Shown here piece after piece: positions 18,315 through 28,731 of a stretch of 60,888 nt of DNA. The stretch is taken from positions 1 to 60,888 of the forward strand of contig NZ_JONR01000032.1 in NCBI RefSeq assembly GCF_000711955.1, given 5' to 3'. This DNA comes from Nevskia soli DSM 19509 (GTDB lineage Bacteria > Pseudomonadota > Gammaproteobacteria > Nevskiales > Nevskiaceae). A model generated the notes under the pieces. That model did no database searches, was not told the origin of the DNA, and was given only the letters and a program-made list of their open reading frames with translations. Made by a program: the position numbers and the translations under genes. Within the stretch, counting starts at the first letter, position 1. Each line of letters opens with the position of its first letter.

Positions 18315-18567
18315 CCCTGACTCCTGCCGTGGATGCTGTTGCAAGATTTGATGGAACGGACGATGCCCGCCTCGGGTGATGCCGGCAGGAACCATGCCCT
18401 GACCATCACCGGCTTTCCGCCGGGGATGCAGGCACACGGAAGCATTGCACGGTGTTGAAGTCTTGTCATGCGTGATGTCCTGCTTTTTGTGGTCGGTGTC
18501 TTCGGCTGCGGCACTTTGTTCTGTCCTCGTGCGCGGCCAGGGCTGCAGGGCCTTGTTGCGCCGACAA
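18315..18567. other. Leader and intergenic DNA upstream of the panE-like gene
   Basis: About 250 bp between the panE-like ATG and its predicted promoter. I see no gene here. It would be transcribed as a long 5' leader if the -10 at 18568-18573 is correct. Confidence 0.5.
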
Positions 18568-18610
18568 AGTATGGCGTTGCGTCCGCAGGAAATTCCTTGA
18601 CCCGAGTCAA
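18568..18610 (-). promoter_or_regulatory. CRP/FNR-type box and promoter for the panE-like unit
   Basis: TTGACCCGAGTCAA at 18597-18610 (one mismatch). Leftward, CATACT at 18568-18573 (two mismatches to TATAAT) starts 30.5 bp from the box centre, the same geometry as at oxc and gcl. Confidence 0.65.
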
Positions 18611-18744
18611 GATTACCGAAAGTCCCCGACCTGCCTTGAAGTCTTGTCCGCAGATTACAAGCCTGCGCCGCGTACCGCATCCCGATGTATCCGTGGCATA
18701 AGGATCCAGCTGTGTCGGAATTGACGCAGTCGAGGCTTCCGCTC

Positions 18745-18786
18745 TTGACCATGGTCAAGGTCGGGCGGGCAGCGTATACATAGAAT
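18745..18786 (+). promoter_or_regulatory. CRP/FNR-type box and promoter for the P-loop kinase unit
   Basis: The perfect palindrome TTGACCATGGTCAA is at 18745-18758. A -10-like TAGAAT (one mismatch) at 18781-18786 starts 29.5 bp from the centre. A hairpin CTGATCG/CGATCAG (18798-18821) would form at the very 5' end of the transcript. Confidence 0.75.
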
Positions 18787-18900
18787 CGCCTATGAGACTG
18801 ATCGGCCGTTGCGGCGATCAGGATGGCAGGATCGCAATCCGTCGAGCGCTGTATTGAACATGCGGCGGCCCGTCCGGATAAGCCAGCACCCGAGGAATCC

Positions 18901-19026
18901 ATGTCGAGCACGCGTGCGGCAACCTGGGAGAGTCTGTTCGAAGCCGGCTGTCGGCAGCGGCGCTACGCCGCGTGGAAGCCTTGCGGCGGACAGAGCACCG
19001 ACAGCCGCTGCGCGAAGCTGCCATGA
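18901..19026 (+). CDS. 41-aa ORF coupled to the kinase (or its frameshifted N-terminus)
   Basis: The ATG at 18901 follows a good GAGGAA ribosome-binding site and encodes MSSTRAATWESLFEAGCRQR... for 41 residues. Its TGA overlaps the downstream ATG at 19023 (ATGA), suggesting translational coupling. The kinase frame is itself open upstream to about 18882 and reads protein-like (VEALRRTEHRQPLREAAMN) from 18972. A one-base frameshift near 18970 could therefore join the two. Either a leader peptide or a broken start region. Confidence 0.45.
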   Translation: MSSTRAATWESLFEAGCRQRRYAAWKPCGGQSTDSRCAKLP

Positions 19027-20837
19027 ATCTCGCTGTGGACCTTCGCGATGAGCCGTTGGGTCCGTGGAATCCGGGCATCAGTTCGAGCATCCCGCGGCGT
19101 CTGCTGCCCATGTCCACCATCTTCCGCCCTGAGCATGCGTTCACCAGTGTCGAGCGTGCGGTCGAGTTGCACGAACTCACCGGGCTGGAACTCGGCGAGC
19201 TCGCCGCCCTGCGTCCGCAGCGCCTGGCGCTGCACGAAGTGCTGATCCGCGTCACCGGAAAGATTTCGGTGCCGGACGGATCGCGCTACGAGGACCTGGG
19301 CATCAATTTCCGCCGCATGGTTGGGGTGATCCTGGCGCGCTACGTCGATCCGGCGATGGACCAGATCGTCACGGCCTACGACGAACTGCGGCGACAGCTT
19401 GCGGTGGTGATCGAATCGGAGATTGCCGCGGCGAAGTCGCCGCCGCAGCGTCAGGATGCACCGGATCAGGGGCGGGCGCTCTCCTTCCCGTGGTTGCGCC
19501 GGCGCAGCCGTCCGCAGCCGTCCGCTGCGCAGGCCGGGGGCGCTTCGTTGCAGGAAGCGGCGGAAGCCTGGGACGCACGGGCCGAGGCCGAGCCCGACGA
19601 GCTGAAGAAGGCGGCCCTGGCGGCCCTGGTCCGGGTTGCACGCGCCCTCTACAACCGTACCGGGCATTCCTGGGCCTATGCCGAATTGCTGGGCGCCATC
19701 GCCCTCGATCTGGCCTGCAATGCCTACTGCAGCCAGGAAATCGGCCGTCTGGTCGAGCCGCTCATCGTGGAGGCCGCCGCGGCCGAGGGCTACCGCTTCC
19801 TGCCCGCGCAGCAGTCCCCGGTGGTGATCAACACCAAGGGGCCCTCGGCTTCAGGCAAGAGTACCTTGCGTCCGCTGCAGCGCCAGTTCACCGGCAGGAT
19901 CGGCGTGCGCTGGGACGAGTTCGCGCTGATCAGCCCGGATATCTGGCGCAAGCAGCTGCTCGATTACGCCTCGCTCGGCGCCGATCATCGCTATGGCGGC
20001 ATGCTGAGCAGCGAGGAGGTCGCCATCATCGATCAGAAGCTCGATCGCTACATGGCGCGCGAAGCGCAGCGCGGACGCATCCCGCATCTGCTGATCGACC
20101 GCTTCCGCTTCGGCAGTTTCTCGGCATCCGAGAACGCCGCGGGAAATCTGCTGAGCCGCTTTGGCCAGCGCATCTATTTCTGCTTCATGATCACGCCGCC
20201 GCAGGACATCGTCGAGCGTGCCTGGAAGCGCGGGCTTCAGTATGGCCGCTACAAGGCCGTCGACGACCTGCTGGCGCACAGCGTCGAAGCCTATTCGGGA
20301 ATGCCGCTGCTGTTCCTGGCCTGGGCACAGCGGACCGACAAATCGGTGCACTATGAATTCCTCGACAACAGCGTGCCGTTCGGCCACCGTCCCAGGACGG
20401 TTGCGTTCGGCAGCAATGGGGTCATGGTGGTCCTCGATGTCAAGACCATGCTCGACGTCGGGCGTTACCGCACGGTGAATATCAACGCGACCGCGCCGCC
20501 GGAGCTGTACACCGGCACCGATGCGCGGCGCGACGCGCGGACCACGCACGCCGACTTCTTGTTGCAGTGCGTGCGGCAGCTGGGCGAGGTGGTCTTCGCC
20601 GACCAGTCCAGCGGCCGCATCTATCTGCAAGTCATAGCCGGAAGCGTATCGTGGGTCGATCCGGAAGCCTTGGGCACAGCCTTGTCCGATCCGGAAACCG
20701 CCAGGGGCATTGCGGCCGTTGCGCCCGGCATTGCCGAAGCCGGCCACCCGCTTGCGGAGCGGTCAAGGTACGTCAGGGATCTGCATTTGAAAGAGCAGCC
20801 CAGCACGCTGGGCGACTGGGGTGGCGAGGGTGGATAA
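19023..20837 (+). CDS. Zeta-toxin-like / AAA P-loop kinase of unknown substrate
   Basis: 604 residues. The N-terminal ~250 residues are helical with no clear homologue recognised (FRPEHAFTSVERAVELHELTG...). A Walker A motif GPSASGKST lies at about 273-281, followed by WDEFALISPDIWRKQLLDY, LLIDRFRFGSFS and an arginine-bearing PPQDIVERAWKRGLQYGRYK, as in zeta-toxin/AAA_33-type kinases. It is much longer than free zeta toxins (~270 aa) and no antitoxin is seen. A perfect activator box and good -10 precede it, and oxlT follows. It may phosphorylate a small molecule in the oxalate pathway, but this is inference. Confidence 0.7.
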   Translation: MNLAVDLRDEPLGPWNPGISSSIPRRLLPMSTIFRPEHAFTSVERAVELHELTGLELGELAALRPQRLALHEVLIRVTGKISVPDGSRYEDLGINFRRMVGVILARYVDPAMDQIVTAYDELRRQLAVVIESEIAAAKSPPQRQDAPDQGRALSFPWLRRRSRPQPSAAQAGGASLQEAAEAWDARAEAEPDELKKAALAALVRVARALYNRTGHSWAYAELLGAIALDLACNAYCSQEIGRLVEPLIVEAAAAEGYRFLPAQQSPVVINTKGPSASGKSTLRPLQRQFTGRIGVRWDEFALISPDIWRKQLLDYASLGADHRYGGMLSSEEVAIIDQKLDRYMAREAQRGRIPHLLIDRFRFGSFSASENAAGNLLSRFGQRIYFCFMITPPQDIVERAWKRGLQYGRYKAVDDLLAHSVEAYSGMPLLFLAWAQRTDKSVHYEFLDNSVPFGHRPRTVAFGSNGVMVVLDVKTMLDVGRYRTVNINATAPPELYTGTDARRDARTTHADFLLQCVRQLGEVVFADQSSGRIYLQVIAGSVSWVDPEALGTALSDPETARGIAAVAPGIAEAGHPLAERSRYVRDLHLKEQPSTLGDWGGEGG

Positions 20838-20885
20838 ACGTCCCGATCCCCTTTCGTGCAGCGGCTTTATGAAAATCGCAAATTC

Positions 20886-20927
20886 TTAACCGTGGTCAAG
20901 GAGAACCGCAAAACGTTCTTGCAGAAT
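20886..20927 (+). promoter_or_regulatory. CRP/FNR-type box and promoter for oxlT
   Basis: TTAACCGTGGTCAA at 20886-20899 (one mismatch). CAGAAT at 20922-20927 starts 29.5 bp from the centre. The predicted transcript start near 20934 leaves a leader of about 220 nt to the oxlT ATG. Confidence 0.65.
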
Positions 20928-21156
20928 CGGGCCCATGGAGATCGCAATGCTCGGGCGAGCAGGCGATATCCAGGAGCCATCCGACACTGAACTCAGAGTG
21001 AGTTGGCGGAGCAGCCTCATCGGGGAGTAGCGCTTTCTGCGAGCACACCAAGGATCGACCATCGGCTGATCCGCGTGACCAAGAAAGCAGGGACGCAGTT
21101 CGCCCCGGACCATGTGATCTGAGCCTTATAAGAAGGACGACGGAGGTAGACGGAGT
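20928..21156 (+). other. Long untranslated leader of oxlT
   Basis: About 230 bp without a gene, containing small hairpins (ACTCA-GAG-TGAGT; GGATC...GATCC). A second promoter further down cannot be excluded (TTATAA near 21126). No known riboswitch was recognised. Confidence 0.4.
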
Positions 21157-22482
21157 ATGAGCAATTCGAATGAAGCCCGTGCGGTCGGTGCGCCATATAC
21201 GGGTTTTACGCAGAACCGCTGGCTGCAACTGGTCTTCGGCATCATCTGTATGGGGTTGGTCGCCAACCTGCAATATGCCTGGACCCTGTTCGTCAGTCCC
21301 ATCGACGCGAAAACCCATTGGGGCCTGCCGGCGATCCAGTTGTCGTTTTCCATCTTCGTGCTGGTGGAGACCTGGCTGGTTCCGGTCGAAGGCTGGCTGG
21401 TCGACAAGCTCGGGCCGCGTCCGGTCATTGCCATCGGCGCCATCTTCGCCGGCGTGGGCTGGGTTCTGAATTCCTATGCCGATACCCTGGCGCTGCTGTA
21501 TACCGCCGCGGTCGTCTCCGGCATCGGCGCGGGTTGCGTCTACGGCACCTGTGTGGGTAATGCCCTCAAGTGGTTCCCGGATCGCCGCGGCCTCGCCGCC
21601 GGCCTGACCGCCGCGGGCTTCGGTGCGGGCGCCGCCCTCACCGTCATTCCCATCGCCAACATGATCCAGAGTTCAGGCTATGAGCACGCCTTCCTGTTCT
21701 TCGGCATCATCCAGGGCGTGGTCATCTTCATGCTGGCCCTGTTCATGGTGCGGCCGCAGCCGCCGAAGAACTTCACGTTGCGCTCGAACATCGTCGTCAC
21801 CAAGGTCGACTACACCACGGTGCAGATGCTGAAGACCCCGGTGTTCTGGCTGATCTACCTGATGTTCGTCGCGGTCGCCGCTGGCGGCCTGATGGCCACG
21901 GCGCAGATCGGCCCGATCGCCAAGGATTACGGTCTGGCCAAGCTGCCGGTCAGCGTACTGGGCATCACCTTGCCGCTGCTGACCATGACCCTGTCGATCG
22001 ACAATCTCTGCAACGGCTTCACCCGGCCGCTGTGCGGATTCATCTCGGACCGGTTTGGACGCGAGAACACCATGTGCTTCGTCTTCATCGGCGAAGGACT
22101 GGCCATGCTGGGTCTGATGAACTTCGGGCACAACCCTTACGCCTTCATGACCTTCGCCGCGCTGGTGTTCCTGTTCTGGGGCGAAATCTTCTCGATCTTC
22201 CCCGCCACCTGCGCCGATACCTTCGGCACCAAGTACGCCGCCGGCAATGCCGGAACGCTGTATACGGCGAAGGGCACGGCCTCCCTGCTGGTGCCGCTGG
22301 CCTCGGTGCTTTCGGTCGGCGGCAACTGGGACCGCGTGTTCCTGCTGGCGGCCTCGATCACCATCGCGGCGGGTATCGCGGCCAAGGTCCTGCTGGCGCC
22401 GATGCGCCGGCGCACCATTGAAGGATCCGCCAAGGCCGCGACCCAGTTCAAGGGCGCCAAGCCGGTCGACGACATCAGCTGA
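21157..22482 (+). CDS. oxlT: Oxalate:formate antiporter (OxlT-type MFS transporter)
   Basis: 441-residue inner-membrane protein with 12 hydrophobic segments. It exchanges oxalate for formate in OxlT-type systems. Key charged residues of Oxalobacter OxlT appear retained: the Arg in NGFTRPLCGFISDRFGRE (Arg272 equivalent) and the Lys in GTLYTAKGTASLL (Lys355 equivalent). Other matches are MGLVANLQYAWTLFV near the N-terminus and YGTCVGNALKWFPDRRGLAAG. GGAGG precedes the ATG. Since formate is also oxidised in this cell, net import or exchange with another anion is possible. Confidence 0.9.
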   Translation: MSNSNEARAVGAPYTGFTQNRWLQLVFGIICMGLVANLQYAWTLFVSPIDAKTHWGLPAIQLSFSIFVLVETWLVPVEGWLVDKLGPRPVIAIGAIFAGVGWVLNSYADTLALLYTAAVVSGIGAGCVYGTCVGNALKWFPDRRGLAAGLTAAGFGAGAALTVIPIANMIQSSGYEHAFLFFGIIQGVVIFMLALFMVRPQPPKNFTLRSNIVVTKVDYTTVQMLKTPVFWLIYLMFVAVAAGGLMATAQIGPIAKDYGLAKLPVSVLGITLPLLTMTLSIDNLCNGFTRPLCGFISDRFGRENTMCFVFIGEGLAMLGLMNFGHNPYAFMTFAALVFLFWGEIFSIFPATCADTFGTKYAAGNAGTLYTAKGTASLLVPLASVLSVGGNWDRVFLLAASITIAAGIAAKVLLAPMRRRTIEGSAKAATQFKGAKPVDDIS

Positions 22483-22560
22483 AGCTGGCTCGAACACGGC
22501 CTCGCGGATGCGCCGGCGCGCGTTCCGTGAGGGCCGCCGTGAACTGTCCCAAGAACAGGC

Positions 22561-23823
22561 ATGAATGTCCACGAGTACCAGGGTAAAGAGATCCTGCGCA
22601 GGTTTGGCGTGACCACGCCTCGCGGCATCCCCTGCTTTTCGGTGGATGAAGCGGTGCAGGCGGCGCAGGATCTGGGCGGAAAGACCTGGGTGGTCAAGGC
22701 GCAGATCCATGCCGGTGGCCGCGGCAAGGGCGGCGGCATCAAGCTCGCGCACTCCCTCGACGAAGTGCGCGAGCACGCCTCGAAAATTCTCGGTATGACC
22801 CTGATCACCCACCAGACCGGCCCCGAAGGACGCCTGGTGCGGCGGCTGCTGATCGAGGAGGGCGCCGATATCCGCAAGGAGCTCTACGTCGGGATGGTGG
22901 TGGATCGCGCGCGCCAGCGCGTGGTGTTGATGGCCTCCAGCGAAGGCAGTATGGATATCGAGGGCGTCGCGGCGCGCACACCGGAAAAGATCCACAAGGT
23001 TTTCATCGATCCCGCCACCGGCCTGACTGCCGGCGAGGCCGAGGCTATTGCCCACAACATCGGACTCGAGGGCGGGGCTGCCTCGCAGGCCCGGGCGCTC
23101 ATGCTGGGCCTGTATCGGGCGTTCGACCGCAGCGACGCCTCGCTGGCCGAGATCAATCCCCTGGTCCTCACCGGGGACGATCGCGTCGTCGCGTTCGACG
23201 CCAAGTTGAATTTCGACGCCAACGCCCTGTACCGGCACCCGGACATCGTCGCCATGCGCGACCCGGACGAGGAAGATCCGGTCGAAGTCGAGGCGTCGAA
23301 ACACGATCTGCCCTACATCCGGCTCGACGGCAGCATCGGCTGCCTGGTCAACGGCGCCGGCCTGGCGATGGCGACGATGGACGCCATGCTGCTCAGCGGC
23401 GGCTGGCCGGCGAATTTCCTCGATGTCGGTGGTGGCGCCACCGCCGGGAAGGTGGCCGAGGCATTCAAGCTGATGCTGCGCAATCCGCAGCTCAAAGCCA
23501 TCCTGGTCAATATCTTCGGCGGCATCGCGCGTTGCGACGTGATCGCACAAGGCATCGTCGCAGCCCTGGGCCAGGTGAAGCTGCACGTGGCGCTGGTGGT
23601 GCGCATGAAGGGGACCAACGAGGAACTGGGTTGGAAGATCCTGGCGCAGTCGAATGTACCCATCATTGCCGCGGATAACATAGTCGAGGCTGCGGACAAG
23701 GTGGTGGCCGCGGCGCAGGACGCCAACGCAGCAATCGATTTCGCCCCGCCGGTCTCCCGAGCGATGTCCATTCCGATCAACGGTGAAATCCGGCTTGAGT
23801 GCGCCGAATCGGGGACAACGTGA
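22561..23823 (+). CDS. sucC: Succinate/malate-CoA ligase beta-subunit-like protein without a partner
   Basis: 420 residues, against about 388 for E. coli SucC. ATP-grasp features: MNVHEYQGKEILRRFGV, VVKAQIHAGGRGKGGG, EINPLV, and the CoA-ligase part GCLVNGAGLAMATMDA, NFLDVGGGAT, NIFGGIARCD. About 30 residues extend the C-terminus. The alpha subunit (SucD), which carries the phospho-His and CoA site, is not encoded anywhere in the window. It is 78 bp after oxlT on the same strand, with only a weak ribosome-binding site (AACAGG). It may pair with a housekeeping SucD to supply a CoA donor for Frc. Confidence 0.88.
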   Translation: MNVHEYQGKEILRRFGVTTPRGIPCFSVDEAVQAAQDLGGKTWVVKAQIHAGGRGKGGGIKLAHSLDEVREHASKILGMTLITHQTGPEGRLVRRLLIEEGADIRKELYVGMVVDRARQRVVLMASSEGSMDIEGVAARTPEKIHKVFIDPATGLTAGEAEAIAHNIGLEGGAASQARALMLGLYRAFDRSDASLAEINPLVLTGDDRVVAFDAKLNFDANALYRHPDIVAMRDPDEEDPVEVEASKHDLPYIRLDGSIGCLVNGAGLAMATMDAMLLSGGWPANFLDVGGGATAGKVAEAFKLMLRNPQLKAILVNIFGGIARCDVIAQGIVAALGQVKLHVALVVRMKGTNEELGWKILAQSNVPIIAADNIVEAADKVVAAAQDANAAIDFAPPVSRAMSIPINGEIRLECAESGTT

Positions 23824-24042
23824 AAGAAGCCGATAGCCGGCTTCATCGCCGGCATCAGCGTGCCGCGGGGGAAGCGCATGGAGCATGCCAGTGTCGTCGT
23901 TTCCGGGGGACAAGTGACGCGCAACCCAGGTGAAATGGGCAAGCCGCCAAAGTCGATGTCATAAGATTGCCACCGGACTGCCCACAGCGCGTCCGGTCAG
24001 ATAACAGCCTCCTGCCAGAGCAGGAGCGGGGGAGGGAAAGGA

Positions 24043-25119
24043 ATGAAGCGCGCCGGATTCAGGTTCGGAATCTTCGAACGGCTGTCGGCCGTTTTCGTGG
24101 CCGTGACGCTGCTGCCGTTGCTGGTGATCGGCGCACTGGCGCACGGTTACATCAAGCATCGCGAAGAAAAGAACGCCGATGAAAAGCTGGAACTGATCTC
24201 GGCCCGTCTCACCGGTCAGGTCGATGGCTGGACGCGTTTGAACCTCGATGTGCAGCGCACCGTATCCAGAATGCCGGCGATGCGCAGCCCCGGTTCCGCG
24301 CCGGGCGCCGCGGCGCTCGGCGTGCTGGTGGCGGCCGAACCCTGGATCTCCAATGCGCATGTGCTCGACCTGTCCGGCAACGACCTGGTGCGCAGCGACG
24401 GTAAACAGCCGCAGAGTTTTGCCGACCGCCGCTATTTCACGGAAGTGTTGTCCGGTGCGCCGTACGGTTCGGAAGTCATCTTCAGCCGCACGCTGCACAA
24501 GCCGGCGCTGAGCCTGGCGGTGCCGTTGCTCGATGATGCGCAGAAGACGGTGGCGGTGCTGGCCGTCGCCTCCGACCTGGATTCGATTTCCAGGTCGGTC
24601 GAAAACCTGCGTTTCGGCGAGACCGGCTATGCCTTCCTGATGCAGGGCGACGGTACGCTCATCGCCAGCCCGCGCGTGCACATTCGCGAGGAACTCCCCG
24701 ACTTCAGTCATCATCCGGCGTATCTCGCCTACAAGGCCGGTCAGCCGAACCCCATCTCCTATATCGACAACGGCCGCGCCATCATCGCCCACGTGGCCAA
24801 GACCGAGGCCGGTTGGGTCAACGTGGTGCAGGAGGACTACGACGAAAGCCGCGCGGCGGTGAAACAGGCCGACCGCCTCATCCTGCTGATGCTGCTTCCG
24901 GCGATGGCCCTGGCGCTGATCGCCGCCTTCCTGCTGTCGCGCAACTTCACCACGCCGATCCGCAGCCTCACCACGGTGGCCGACCAGATCAGCCTGGGAG
25001 AGCTGGAGCACAACATCGTGCAGGTCGGCCGCCGCGATGAGATCGGCGATCTGGCCCGCGCCATCGAGCGGCTCGCCAAGAGCATGAAGCTCGCCATGGC
25101 GCGTCTGCAAAAGCGTTGA
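24043..25119 (+). CDS. Cache-HAMP membrane sensor without an output domain
   Basis: 358 residues. A first membrane helix (~14-34), a periplasmic double-Cache domain (~40-275; LDLSGNDLVRSDG, SFADRRYFTEVLSG, GETGYAFLMQGDGTLIASP), a second helix (~285-305), then a HAMP domain (SRNFTTPIRSLTTVADQISLGELEHNI...RRDEIGDLARAIERLAKSM), where the protein ends. No histidine kinase, MCP or cyclase domain follows. It probably works with the DUF4388 protein encoded 34 bp downstream. It may sense oxalate or another small carboxylate. Confidence 0.85.
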   Translation: MKRAGFRFGIFERLSAVFVAVTLLPLLVIGALAHGYIKHREEKNADEKLELISARLTGQVDGWTRLNLDVQRTVSRMPAMRSPGSAPGAAALGVLVAAEPWISNAHVLDLSGNDLVRSDGKQPQSFADRRYFTEVLSGAPYGSEVIFSRTLHKPALSLAVPLLDDAQKTVAVLAVASDLDSISRSVENLRFGETGYAFLMQGDGTLIASPRVHIREELPDFSHHPAYLAYKAGQPNPISYIDNGRAIIAHVAKTEAGWVNVVQEDYDESRAAVKQADRLILLMLLPAMALALIAAFLLSRNFTTPIRSLTTVADQISLGELEHNIVQVGRRDEIGDLARAIERLAKSMKLAMARLQKR

Positions 25120-25153
25120 TGCACGTTCGAATGCCTTCGGGCAGGGCCGCGTC

Positions 25154-25690
25154 ATGAGCGCCGGCAATCAGGCCCTGGTCGAAGCCCTGCAGAAGCTCTG
25201 CGCGGAGGGCGCGACCGGTACGCTGTTTCTCACCCTGCCCGACCGGCGCCAGGCGCGGATCGGGCTGCTGCGCGGCCGTATGGTGCACCTGACCCTGTTC
25301 ACACTGCGCGGCGAGCTGGTGATCCGCGCGCTCGCCAACCGGCCGCCGCTGAGCTTCAGCTTCCATCCCGGCAATGTATCGGAAGAGCAGGGTGAGCTGC
25401 CGGACACGGCGGTCATCCTGCAGCGGCTCGGCGGCAGCGGCGGCGGTGCCGAGCCTGGGCCGGTGCAGGTCGAAGCTTCCGCCCCGGCGCTGCCGGAAAG
25501 TGTAATGCGCGTGGTGACGCAGGAGCTGGCGCATTTCGTCGGCCCGATGGCCTCGATCCTGGTTGCCGAACAGGCCGGGGCCACTTCGCTGGAGCGCCTG
25601 CTGGCCAAGCTTTCGCTGGACCTGGACAACCGCGACGAGATCGAAGCCTTCCGCCACAAGGTCCTCGACCGCCTCAAGGGCGGTCACTAG
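25154..25690 (+). CDS. DUF4388 (PATAN-like) protein, probable partner of the Cache-HAMP sensor
   Basis: 178 residues. The N-terminal ~90 residues (GATGTLFLTLPDRRQARIGLLRGRMVHLTLFTLRGELVIRALA) match the DUF4388/PATAN-like domain found in bacterial signalling proteins. The C-terminal part (MRVVTQELAHFVGPMASILVAEQAGATSLERLLAKLSLDL) resembles a small helical domain often found in such proteins. It is co-directional and close to the sensor gene; the pair looks like a two-gene signalling module. Target unknown. Confidence 0.72.
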   Translation: MSAGNQALVEALQKLCAEGATGTLFLTLPDRRQARIGLLRGRMVHLTLFTLRGELVIRALANRPPLSFSFHPGNVSEEQGELPDTAVILQRLGGSGGGAEPGPVQVEASAPALPESVMRVVTQELAHFVGPMASILVAEQAGATSLERLLAKLSLDLDNRDEIEAFRHKVLDRLKGGH

Positions 25691-25709
25691 CTCCAGCTCG
25701 CGCTGAACG

Positions 25710-26528
25710 CTACAGCGCGGGAACGCGCCCGGCCATGGGTGACGAGGGCGAGGCGGCGAAGCGTTTGGGCATACGGCCGGCGAGATAAGCGGCACGTCCG
25801 GCCTCCACCGCCAGGCGCATGGCGTGGGCCATCCGTACCGGGTCGCGGGCACCGGCGATGGCGGTGTTCATCAACACGCCGTCGCAGCCCAGTTCCATGG
25901 CGATCGCCGCGTCGGAAGCCGTGCCGATACCGGCGTCGACCAGCACCGGCACCTGTGCCTGCTCCAGGATCAGGGACAGGTTCCAGGGATTGAGGATGCC
26001 CATGCCCGAGCCGATCAGCGAGGCCAGCGGCATGATCGCCACGCAGCCCATCTCCTCCAGCAGCTTCGCCTGGATCGGGTCGTCGCTGCAGTACACCATC
26101 ACCTCGAAGCCGTCCTTGATCAGGGTTTCCGCCGCGCGCAGCGTTTCCGGCATGTTCGGGAACAGCGTGCGCTGGTCGCCCAGTACTTCCAGCTTGACCA
26201 GCTGGCGGCCGTCGAGCAGCTCGCGCGCCAGCTTCAGGGTATGCACCGCGTCTGCGGCGGTATAGCAGCCCGCGGTGTTGGGCAGGATGGTGTAGCGGGA
26301 GGGCGGCACCACGTCGAGCAGGCTCGGCGCGCCCGGATCCTGGCCGATGTTCACGCGGCGGATCGCCACGGTGATGATCTCGGCACCGCTGGCTTCCGTC
26401 GCGGCGCGGGTTTCCTCGAGGTCGCGGTACTTGCCGCTGCCGACCAGCAGGCGGGAGCGATAGCTGCGGCCCGCGATGGTCAGGTTTTCCTGTGCGGCTG
26501 GCGCCGCTTCCGGCTTGCTCATGAGCAT
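25710..26528 (-). CDS. thiG: Thiazole synthase
   Basis: 272 residues from the ATG at 26528, chosen for AGGA 8 bases upstream; a longer start at 26591 is possible. ThiG forms the thiazole phosphate of thiamine from DXP, ThiS-thiocarboxylate and dehydroglycine. Signatures: SRLLVGSGKYRD, AEIITVAIRRVN, the Schiff-base Lys in LVKLEVLGD, VMVYCSDDPIQAKLLEEMGC, and phosphate-binding loops IGSGMGILNP and VLVDAGIGTASDAAIAMELG. Last gene of thiC-thiS-thiG. Confidence 0.94.
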   Translation of the reverse strand: MLMSKPEAAPAAQENLTIAGRSYRSRLLVGSGKYRDLEETRAATEASGAEIITVAIRRVNIGQDPGAPSLLDVVPPSRYTILPNTAGCYTAADAVHTLKLARELLDGRQLVKLEVLGDQRTLFPNMPETLRAAETLIKDGFEVMVYCSDDPIQAKLLEEMGCVAIMPLASLIGSGMGILNPWNLSLILEQAQVPVLVDAGIGTASDAAIAMELGCDGVLMNTAIAGARDPVRMAHAMRLAVEAGRAAYLAGRMPKRFAASPSSPMAGRVPAL

Positions 26529-26609
26529 GTCGTGTTCCTGGATGTTGTACGGATCAGCGGTGATCGCCACCGCCTCGTTCGCTTGCGCCATCCCTGGCTG
26601 TGCGGCTTT

Positions 26610-26813
26610 TCAACCTCCGCCGATGGCGCGCACGATCTCCACGCGGTCCAGTTCCTTCAGGATCCGCTGCGGCCACAGCTGCGGCGGCACCACTTCGCGA
26701 TTGACCGCCACGGCGAGGCGCATGCCCAGCAGGTCCAGCGTGGCGATGAGGCCATAGACCGTCTGGCTGATCAGGATCATGTGCGGCGTGCCGTTCAACT
26801 CGATTTCCATCAT
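26610..26813 (-). CDS. thiS: Sulfur-carrier protein ThiS
   Basis: 67-residue ubiquitin-like protein ending in Gly-Gly-Gly (VEIVRAIGGG), the tail that is adenylated and thiocarboxylated to carry sulfur to ThiG. It lies 4 bp after thiC and 18 bp before the longest thiG frame, on the same strand. Confidence 0.93.
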   Translation of the reverse strand: MMEIELNGTPHMILISQTVYGLIATLDLLGMRLAVAVNREVVPPQLWPQRILKELDRVEIVRAIGGG

Positions 26814-26817
26814 GGCA

Positions 26818-28731
<1,914 letters not shown>

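Noticed and set aside
19023..20837. Classical epsilon-zeta toxin-antitoxin system
   Set aside because: The kinase is much longer than zeta toxins and no epsilon-type antitoxin gene is adjacent. The 41-codon ORF before it does not resemble one.
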